Below the pieces are notes generated by a model. The model saw only the letters and a program-made list of their open reading frames with translations, searched no databases and was not told the DNA's origin. A stretch of DNA of 22,943 nucleotides from an uncultured Eubacteriales bacterium. Lineage in GTDB: Bacteria; Bacillota; Clostridia; Oscillospirales; Acutalibacteraceae. Where the stretch lies: positions 1 through 22,943 of the forward strand of contig ONIF01000028.1 of assembly GCA_900317795.1 (NCBI GenBank), read 5' to 3'. Position numbers and translations under genes: made by a program. Positions 7,103 to 12,848 of this stretch are shown piece after piece (position 1 is the stretch's first letter; each line of letters begins with the position of its first letter).

Positions 7103-8774
7103 TCAGCCATTTTTCAGCTTTTTTAGCGACTTCTTTAAGGGCATTTTCGTCAAAGGGAGATTTCAGACCGGCAGTTTCAACTAGTTCTGTAAAGGTCTGA
7201 GTACCGGCTTTTTTAACGAGTTTCATATAGTGTTTCCAAGCGTCTTTATAGCTGTCCTGCATGATAACCCAGAATTCCAATGCGACGGTCTGTGCAAGGC
7301 AGTAGTCTATATAGTAAAAGGGATTTTCATATATATGAAGTTGTCTTTGCCAGCCCTTGCCCTCACCGTAGAAAGGAGAGCCGTCAAGCTTTATCCAGGG
7401 CATATAAGTGCCTGTCAGTTCTTTCCAGACATTGTGTCGTTGCTGAGGCGTCATAAAGGGATTTTCATATATGATATGCTGGAAATGGTCAACCATAGTG
7501 CCGTAGGGAATGAATGTAATCGCTTTAAAAAGGTGACTGTAACGGAATTTTTTTGCGTCATCTCCAAAGAAGTCATCACTTGCTTTCCAGCCGAAAAATT
7601 CCATTGTCATGGAGTGGATTTCACACGCTTCAAGAGTGGGGGCTTGATTTTCGGAGGGAATGATATTTCTTGCCGTGTAGAATGCAAAGGCATGACCTGC
7701 TTCATGTGTCATCACTTCAACATCATCATCAGTGCCGTTGAAATTGGCAAATATAAAGGGTACTTTGTAATCTGAAAATTGAGTGCAGTAACCACCGCCT
7801 GCTTTTCCTTTCTTGCTGAGAACGTCCATCAAATCGTTTTCATACATGACATCTATAAATTCGGCAGTTTCATCGGAAAGTTTGTGATAGAATTTTTTAG
7901 CAGTTTTGAGAATATCTTTTGCAGAACCTTGCGGTTTAGGGTTGCCGTCACGAAATCTCAAAGCAGCGTCTGCAAATGTAAGGGGATATTCAAGTCCCGT
8001 TCTTTCAGCCTGTTCACGATAGAGCCTTTCTGCAACGGGAACAATATATTTTACAACAGCCTTTCGGAATTTTTCTATGTCATGTTCATCATAACAGTTT
8101 CTGTTCATCTGGAGATAGCCAAGCTTTACAAAATTTTTATAGCCGAGTTTAATAGCTTTTTGATGTCTGAGGTGTACGAGTTTATCAAAAATTTCATCAA
8201 GTTCAGTGCCGTGTTCACTGTAAAATTTGCTTTCTGCAAGCCATGCGGCACGTCTTTGTTCATCATTTGCAGATTGCTTGTATGGGAAAAGCTGTGAAAG
8301 AGTTTTCTTTTCACCGTCAAAGTCTATCTGTGCAGAGGCGATAAGCTTTTGATAAGCCGTTTCCAGTTTATTTGTTTCCTGAGTTTCGGGGATTATTTCG
8401 GGGGAAAATGCCTTTAAAAAGATTTCGGCATTTTTGAATAAAAGAGAGCCGTATTTTTTTTCAAGTTCAAGGCGAAACGTGCTTTCAACAAGGAGTTTTG
8501 TAAAACTCTGCTGGATTTCCATGAATTCGGGGGAAATCTCGTCTGTAAACTCCACTTCTTTTTCATAGAATTCGTCATTGGTATCAATGGAATGTCTTGT
8601 ATAAGCAAGGCTCATCATGGTATCAATGTGTGCAGACATTTTGTCCCATTCGATAAAAGCTGTATCGGCTGTTTCAAAGTTCTTTGCATTGGCAAAGCGT
8701 TGTTTTATTTCGTCAGCCTGTTTTTTCATGTCGTCAATATTCGGTCTTTCATATTGCATTTCGGAAAATTTCAT
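7092..8774 (-). CDS. M3 family oligoendopeptidase (PepF-like zinc metallopeptidase)
   Basis: This 560-residue cytosolic metallopeptidase is predicted to cut short peptides. The zinc site HEAGH is at residues 357-361 (His357, Glu358, His361), with the third ligand in the following helix (TLEACEIHSM, Glu382 or Glu385). The start MKFSEMQYERP is the usual opening of this group, so ATG 8774 is preferred to a TTG twelve bases upstream. Neither start has a recognisable Shine-Dalgarno sequence, which is odd for this window. The gene begins about 30 bases after the terminator of the Bax-inhibitor gene on the same strand, so it needs its own promoter or read-through; none is obvious. Its stop lies in a heptamer repeat. 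The specific name pepF is a family guess. Confidence 0.9.
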   Translation of the reverse strand: MKFSEMQYERPNIDDMKKQADEIKQRFANAKNFETADTAFIEWDKMSAHIDTMMSLAYTRHSIDTNDEFYEKEVEFTDEISPEFMEIQQSFTKLLVESTFRLELEKKYGSLLFKNAEIFLKAFSPEIIPETQETNKLETAYQKLIASAQIDFDGEKKTLSQLFPYKQSANDEQRRAAWLAESKFYSEHGTELDEIFDKLVHLRHQKAIKLGYKNFVKLGYLQMNRNCYDEHDIEKFRKAVVKYIVPVAERLYREQAERTGLEYPLTFADAALRFRDGNPKPQGSAKDILKTAKKFYHKLSDETAEFIDVMYENDLMDVLSKKGKAGGGYCTQFSDYKVPFIFANFNGTDDDVEVMTHEAGHAFAFYTARNIIPSENQAPTLEACEIHSMTMEFFGWKASDDFFGDDAKKFRYSHLFKAITFIPYGTMVDHFQHIIYENPFMTPQQRHNVWKELTGTYMPWIKLDGSPFYGEGKGWQRQLHIYENPFYYIDYCLAQTVALEFWVIMQDSYKDAWKHYMKLVKKAGTQTFTELVETAGLKSPFDENALKEVAKKAEKWLNNN

Positions 8775-8803
8775 TTTAAAAAGCAAAAATCAATCGAATT
8801 TGC

Positions 8804-8834
8804 AAAAAAATTCCCCGACAGAAATTTCTGTCGG
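8804..8834 (-). terminator. Terminator of the Bax-inhibitor-1 gene
   Basis: Positions 8815-8834 form a perfect 20-base palindrome, CCGACAGAAA/TTTCTGTCGG. On the minus strand it is followed by GG and then AATTTTTTT. It starts 15 bases past the stop of the Bax-inhibitor gene and ends about 30 bases before the ATG of the M3 peptidase. The plus-strand side has no T run, so it acts on the minus strand only. Confidence 0.85.
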
Positions 8835-8848
8835 AGAAAAATATTTGC

Positions 8849-9631
8849 TTATCTGTTTCTCGAGAAAAGTCTGAGAAGATAAAGGAACAGGTTAATGAAG
8901 TCAAGATACAGTTCAAGGGCGATATTTATTGAAGCCTTTTTGAGCATTTCGGCATCACCGCTGAAATATTCATAGCCCTTTTTGATTTTCTGTGTATCGT
9001 ATGCGGTAAAGCCAATGAAAATTGCAATTCCAATCAAGCTTATAATCAAATCCATAGCACCCATGTTAAAGAAAAGTCCGAGAATGCCGAACACGATAAG
9101 AACGATAAGACCAATTAAGAGAATGGGGCGGAGTTTTGTAAGGTCACGTTTTGTAACAAGACCGTAAATCGAGAATGCACCAAAGAGCAAAGCGGTTGCG
9201 GCAAATGCCCATATAGCCTTGCCTGCGTCTGCAAGCCAGAGGGCAGGTGCAATATTGATGCCGTTCATAACGGAGTAGATAAGAAACAGTATCAAGCTTA
9301 CAGTTGAGGGAAGTTTGTAAATGAAAAATCCGAGCACTATCACAAGAGCCAATTCAACGATAACGCTGCCGATGTAGATGGGGAAAAATTGTTCAATCAT
9401 AAGGGGATTTGCATTAAGCATACTCTGTATAGCAAAGCCGAGAATGAAAGTAATGGAAAGACCTGCCGCCATCCAAGTATAGACACGTCTGCTGAAATCC
9501 GCCATTGAAACACCCGATAAAGCCTGTCCCATACCGTTTCCATAGGAATAGCCGCCATTCTGAACACCGTTAAAATCGTTATAACCCGAGCCGTTGTCAT
9601 AGAAATTGTTGTTATAATCATTTCTATTCAT
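8849..9631 (-). CDS. Bax inhibitor-1 / YccA family membrane protein
   Basis: This 260-residue integral membrane protein has a soluble N-terminal stretch rich in Asn, Gly and Tyr (about 1-45), then about seven hydrophobic helices. The C-terminal ELYLDFINLFLYLLRLF is the hallmark of the Bax-inhibitor-1 (UPF0005) family. Bacterial members include calcium-leak channels and YccA, a modulator of FtsH; which role applies here is unknown. ATG 9631 is chosen over an upstream frame extension because AAAGAGG stands just before it and the promoter at 9680-9708 leaves a short leader. A hairpin terminator follows the stop, so the gene is largely monocistronic. Confidence 0.9.
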   Translation of the reverse strand: MNRNDYNNNFYDNGSGYNDFNGVQNGGYSYGNGMGQALSGVSMADFSRRVYTWMAAGLSITFILGFAIQSMLNANPLMIEQFFPIYIGSVIVELALVIVLGFFIYKLPSTVSLILFLIYSVMNGINIAPALWLADAGKAIWAFAATALLFGAFSIYGLVTKRDLTKLRPILLIGLIVLIVFGILGLFFNMGAMDLIISLIGIAIFIGFTAYDTQKIKKGYEYFSGDAEMLKKASINIALELYLDFINLFLYLLRLFSRNR

Positions 9632-9679
9632 AAAAAGACACCTCTTTCTGAAAAGTAAATATATTTGATTTACACTTAT

Positions 9680-9708
9680 AATATAACCGTTTTTCATTTG
9701 AAAGTCAA
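9680..9708 (-). promoter_or_regulatory. Sigma-A promoter of the Bax-inhibitor-1 gene
   Basis: On the minus strand TTGACT (9703-9708) and TATATT (9680-9685) are separated by exactly 17 bases. The start of transcription would fall about 40-45 bases before the ATG at 9631. It faces away from the leuB promoter. Confidence 0.82.
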
Positions 9709-9733
9709 CAGGGTTTGAATAGATTTTTTCAAG

Positions 9734-9760
9734 AAAAAAATCGGAAAATTCCGACTTTTT
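9734..9760. terminator. Hairpin with T runs on both strands between divergent promoters
   Basis: TCGGAA (9741-9746) pairs with TTCCGA (9749-9754). Seven A precede it and five T follow it, so a terminator-like T run appears on both strands. It lies between the outward-facing promoters of the Bax-inhibitor gene and leuB, where no transcript needs ending. It could stop stray antisense transcripts or be a relic. The stem is short and the loop only two bases, so a real structure would open a pair. Confidence 0.45.
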
Positions 9761-9785
9761 ATATAAATTTGTCTGTACCTACCCA

Positions 9786-9820
9786 AATTATGAATTATGC
9801 ATTATGCATTATGAATTGAA
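9786..9820. repeat. Heptamer array D (CATTATG/AATTATG family)
   Basis: Four 7-bp units in a row are AATTATG, AATTATG, CATTATG and CATTATG, followed by a degenerate AATTGAA. It resembles array E (TTCATAA units on the opposite reading). It lies directly upstream of the leuB promoter and, unlike the other arrays, is not attached to a stop codon. Confidence 0.8.
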
Positions 9821-9829
9821 AAATACTTC

Positions 9830-9858
9830 TTGACTAATCATAAAAAGAGAACTATAAT
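9830..9858 (+). promoter_or_regulatory. Sigma-A promoter of the leuB-oadG-oadB transcript
   Basis: TTGACT (9830-9835) and a perfect TATAAT (9853-9858) are separated by 17 bases. The leader to leuB is about 50 bases and holds only a small CAGC/GCTG hairpin (9873-9885), with no T-box or leucine attenuator visible. Confidence 0.9.
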
Positions 9859-9915
9859 TTAAATTGGAGAAACAGCGGAAAGCTGAATAAAAAAGTTAAG
9901 AGGAGAGTTTCAAAA

Positions 9916-10986
9916 ATGAAGAATTACAACATTACATTGCTCAAAGGTGACGGCATAGGACCCGAAATTGTGAACGAGGCTGTAAAGGTGCTTGACAAGA
10001 CAGCGGAAAAGTTTGGATTTGGAGTGACATATACAGAGGCACTTTTGGGCGGCTGTGCGATTGACGCAACAGGCGTGCCACTTCCGCAGGAAACCATTGA
10101 TAAGTGCAAGGCTTCGGATTCCGTACTTTTGGGAGCAGTCGGTGGACCTAAATGGGACAGTCAGCCCGGCAATAACAGACCTGAAGCGGGCTTGCTTGGA
10201 ATAAGAGGTGCATTGGGACTTTTTGCAAATCTCCGCCCCGCAGTGATTTTTGAACAGCTTAAAAATGCGTCACCGCTGAAAAGTGAGATTATAGGCGACG
10301 CTATGGATATAATGATAGTAAGGGAGCTTACAGGCGGAATTTATTTCGGTAAAAGGGGCAATTTTGAAGAAGACGGTGTGAAAGCCGCTTATGATACGGA
10401 AAAATACAATGTAAAAGAAATCGAGCGTATCGGCAGAGTTGCTTTTGACATGGCTATGAAAAGAAATAAAAAGCTGACAAGCGTTGATAAAGCAAATGTT
10501 TTGGATTCTTCAAGACTCTGGAGAGCGACTATGATAGAGCTTTCAAAGGAATATCCGGAAGTTGAGCTTAATCATTTGTATGTAGATAACTGTGCAATGC
10601 AGCTTGTTAGAAATCCGAAACAGTTTGATGTAATCGTTACTTCCAATATATTTGGCGATATACTTTCAGATGAAGCGTCAATGATAAGCGGTTCAATAGG
10701 AATGTTGGCATCTGCAAGCCTGAACAGCACAAAATTGGGAATGTATGAGCCTATACACGGTTCAGCCCCCGACATTGCAGGAAAGGGTATTGCCAATCCG
10801 CTTGCAACGATACTTTCCGTTGCAATGATGTTGAGATACTCCCTTGACGAGCCGAAAGCCGCAGACGCTATTGAAAATGCCGTTGCAGAGGTGCTTAAAA
10901 CATACAGAACTCCCGATATTTATACAGAGGGTACTACAAAAGTATCAACTGTTGAAATGGGTGACGCAGTTTGTGCATTGATATAA
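9916..10986 (+). CDS. leuB: 3-isopropylmalate dehydrogenase
   Basis: This 356-residue NAD-dependent enzyme oxidises and decarboxylates 3-isopropylmalate in leucine synthesis in the cytosol. It opens with the family signature ITLLKGDGIGPEIV. The substrate loop carries LGIRGALGLFANLRPA, followed by ELTGGIYFGKRG, the Lys/Asp region VDKANVLDSSRLWR, the metal-binding TSNIFGDILSDEASM and the nucleotide-binding MYEPIHGSAPDIAGKGIANP. The Leu/Arg pattern favours LeuB over isocitrate or tartrate dehydrogenase. AGAGGAG precedes the ATG. No leuA, leuC or leuD gene is next to it; instead the next gene is an OadG-like protein 21 bases downstream, so it seems to share a transcript with Na+-pump subunits. 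Confidence 0.96.
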   Translation: MKNYNITLLKGDGIGPEIVNEAVKVLDKTAEKFGFGVTYTEALLGGCAIDATGVPLPQETIDKCKASDSVLLGAVGGPKWDSQPGNNRPEAGLLGIRGALGLFANLRPAVIFEQLKNASPLKSEIIGDAMDIMIVRELTGGIYFGKRGNFEEDGVKAAYDTEKYNVKEIERIGRVAFDMAMKRNKKLTSVDKANVLDSSRLWRATMIELSKEYPEVELNHLYVDNCAMQLVRNPKQFDVIVTSNIFGDILSDEASMISGSIGMLASASLNSTKLGMYEPIHGSAPDIAGKGIANPLATILSVAMMLRYSLDEPKAADAIENAVAEVLKTYRTPDIYTEGTTKVSTVEMGDAVCALI

Positions 10987-11007
10987 AATAAAGGGCGGTA
11001 TGGTTTT

Positions 11008-11367
11008 ATGGAGAATTTAAATTTAGCTTTAACGCTTCTTTTGGCAGGGTTTGTAATCGTATTTCTTGTACTTATCCTTTTGATACTGATAATAACCGTT
11101 TATGGAAAAATCATACAGTTTGCACAAAAGAAAGTATCAAAAAACAAAGAAGATACTGAAAAGCCTGCAATAAGGTCTGTCACCCGTGAGGAAATAGAGG
11201 AGTATGGCAGTGACGAGATACCCGAAGAAATCATAGCCGTTATTGCAGCAGCAGTTGACGCTATGTATGGTACAAAGCCTCACAGAATAAAAAATGTAAA
11301 GCGTTCCCGTTCCATTCGTTCTTCTTGGGGCAATGCGGGCATTGCTGAAAACACAAGACCGTTTTAA
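11008..11367 (+). CDS. OadG-like gamma subunit of a Na+-translocating decarboxylase
   Basis: This 119-residue protein has one N-terminal membrane helix (about residues 6-33), a charged linker, a helix rich in Ala and Val (EEIIAVIAAAVDAMYG), and an SSWGNAGIAENTRPF ending after a basic stretch. This is the layout of the OAD_gamma family, which holds the carboxyltransferase and beta subunits together. AAAGGGCGG precedes the ATG. It stands directly before oadB, which strongly supports the call. Sequence conservation in this family is low, so the assignment rests on layout and neighbour. A heptamer array begins in its stop codon. Confidence 0.8.
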   Translation: MENLNLALTLLLAGFVIVFLVLILLILIITVYGKIIQFAQKKVSKNKEDTEKPAIRSVTREEIEEYGSDEIPEEIIAVIAAAVDAMYGTKPHRIKNVKRSRSIRSSWGNAGIAENTRPF

Positions 11368-11398
11368 CAATTAGCAATTAGCAATGTGCAATTAGCAA
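11364..11398 (+). repeat. Heptamer array C (TTAGCAA family), starting at the oadG-like stop
   Basis: Five 7-bp units are TTAACAA, TTAGCAA, TTAGCAA, TGTGCAA and TTAGCAA. The TAA stop of the preceding gene (11365-11367) lies inside the first unit, exactly as at array A. ATGATTGCG (11398-11406) follows, as it does after array A. Confidence 0.9.
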
Positions 11399-11434
11399 TG
11401 ATTGCGTGAAATCAAACTGAAAGGAAGAAATTGA

Positions 11435-12673
11435 ATGGACATTTTTAATCAGCTTGGGGAGATAATTGTAAATCTCTATAACTCCTCAGGTCTTGCATCT
11501 CTCGACTGGCAGAATTATGTAATGATAGGCATTTCGTTTATATTGATGTTCCTCGCAATTAAAAAGCAGTATGAACCGCTGTTATTGTTGCCGATAGCAT
11601 TCGGAATGATGTTGGTAAATATATTTCCGGGAATTATGGGAAATCCCTCAACACAGCTTATGACGCTGGAACAGCTTCAAGCCGCAAATCTTGACCCTGC
11701 TTCATACACGACAAGTATGCTTGACGGTGTTACATACTATAATGTAACGGAAAATGGCGGATTGTTTTATTATTTATATCAAGGCGTACATCTGGGAATA
11801 TTTCCGCCGCTGATATTTTTGGGAATAGGTGCAATGACGGATTTCGGACCGCTCATTGCCAATCCGAAAAGCTTTATACTTGGTGCGGCTGCACAGATAG
11901 GTATATTTATTACATTTATAGGTGCAACTCTCTTGGACTTTTCACCGAAAGAGGCAGGCTCTATTGCAATCATAGGCGGTGCAGACGGTCCCACGGCTAT
12001 ATTTGTAACGTCACAGCTTTCACCCGAACTGCTTGGACCTATTGCCGTTGCGGCATACTCTTATATGGCACTCGTGCCGATAATTCAGCCGCCTATCATG
12101 CGTTTGCTGACAACCAAAAAAGAACGTGCGATTGTCATGGAACAGTTAAGACCTGTTTCAAAACTGGAAAAAATACTTTTCCCGATAGTCGTTGTAGTGC
12201 TTGTGGCAATTTTACTCCCCGACGCTGCCCCCCTCGTTGGAATGCTTATGCTTGGAAATCTCTTTAAAGAGAGCGGAGTAGTTGACAGAATTGCAAAGAC
12301 GGCACAAAATGAATTGATGAATATAGTAACGATATTCTTGGGAACAACAGTAGGTGCAACGGCAAGCGGTACGCTTTTCCTTACACCGAAAACTCTCGGA
12401 ATAATTGCACTCGGTTTGATAGCGTTCTGTTTAGGTACAGCGTGCGGGGTGCTTTTCGGAAAAATAATGTGCTGGGCAACTCATGGAAAGGTAAATCCCT
12501 TGATTGGCTCGGCAGGCGTATCGGCTGTACCTATGGCAGCGAGAATTTCTCAGAAAGTCGGTCAGGAGGAAAATCCTGCAAACTTTCTTCTCATGCACGC
12601 TATGGGACCGAATGTGGCAGGTGTTATAGGCTCTGCGGTTGCGGCAGGTGTGCTTATCAGTGTATTGAAATGA
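11435..12673 (+). CDS. oadB: Na+-transporting (methylmalonyl-CoA/oxaloacetate-type) decarboxylase beta subunit
   Basis: This 412-residue integral membrane protein couples decarboxylation of a carboxybiotin carrier to export of sodium ions. It has about nine to eleven hydrophobic segments. The conserved GGADGPTAIF places the key aspartate at Asp184, and SYMALVPIIQPPIMR and the C-terminal SAVPMAARI...MGPNVAGVIGSAVAAG also match the family. The substrate (oxaloacetate, methylmalonyl-CoA or glutaconyl-CoA) cannot be told from this subunit, so oadB is a family symbol. AAAGGAAG precedes the ATG. It follows the OadG-like gene, but no carboxyltransferase or biotin-carrier gene is in the window. A strong terminator follows. 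Confidence 0.95.
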   Translation: MDIFNQLGEIIVNLYNSSGLASLDWQNYVMIGISFILMFLAIKKQYEPLLLLPIAFGMMLVNIFPGIMGNPSTQLMTLEQLQAANLDPASYTTSMLDGVTYYNVTENGGLFYYLYQGVHLGIFPPLIFLGIGAMTDFGPLIANPKSFILGAAAQIGIFITFIGATLLDFSPKEAGSIAIIGGADGPTAIFVTSQLSPELLGPIAVAAYSYMALVPIIQPPIMRLLTTKKERAIVMEQLRPVSKLEKILFPIVVVVLVAILLPDAAPLVGMLMLGNLFKESGVVDRIAKTAQNELMNIVTIFLGTTVGATASGTLFLTPKTLGIIALGLIAFCLGTACGVLFGKIMCWATHGKVNPLIGSAGVSAVPMAARISQKVGQEENPANFLLMHAMGPNVAGVIGSAVAAGVLISVLK

Positions 12674-12679
12674 TTTATT

Positions 12680-12717
12680 AAAGCCGTTTGCAAAGAAAAG
12701 TTTGCAGACGGCTTTTT
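12680..12717 (+). terminator. Terminator of the leuB-oadG-oadB transcript
   Basis: AAAGCCGTTTGCAAA (12680-12694) pairs with TTTGCAGACGGCTTT (12701-12715) with one mismatch, around GAAAAG. The stem runs into a T run. It starts seven bases after the oadB stop. Confidence 0.92.
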
Positions 12718-12785
12718 ATCATGCACAATTTGAATGATTGGGTTTTGTGTATTTGTACAGAAATATAGCTGTTTTTAAAAAAATA

Positions 12786-12814
12786 TTGACTTTTTTGTGA
12801 CAAAGCTGTAAAAT
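12786..12814 (+). promoter_or_regulatory. Sigma-A promoter of the LRR/transglutaminase gene
   Basis: TTGACT (12786-12791) and TAAAAT (12809-12814) are separated by 17 bases. The leader to the ATG at 12849 would be about 28 bases. Confidence 0.8.
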
Positions 12815-12848
12815 AAAAAAATGAGATTATAAATTGGGGGTTAAGAAA

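Noticed and set aside
7230..8297. Two long plus-strand open frames (181 and 172 codons) opposite the M3 peptidase
   Set aside because: Products are rich in Cys, Phe and His with no domain, the frames lack ribosome sites, and the peptidase on the other strand has a complete HEAGH active site.
9859..9915. Leucine attenuator or T-box before leuB
   Set aside because: The leader is only about 50 bases, with no Leu-codon run, no T-box core and no terminator; only a four-pair hairpin is seen.
4512..11398. The heptamer arrays as a CRISPR
   Set aside because: Units are 7 bases, directly adjacent, with no spacers, and no cas genes are present.
12442..12681. A 79-codon plus-strand frame at the end of oadB
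   Set aside because: It overlaps the conserved C-terminus of OadB in another frame and resembles nothing.
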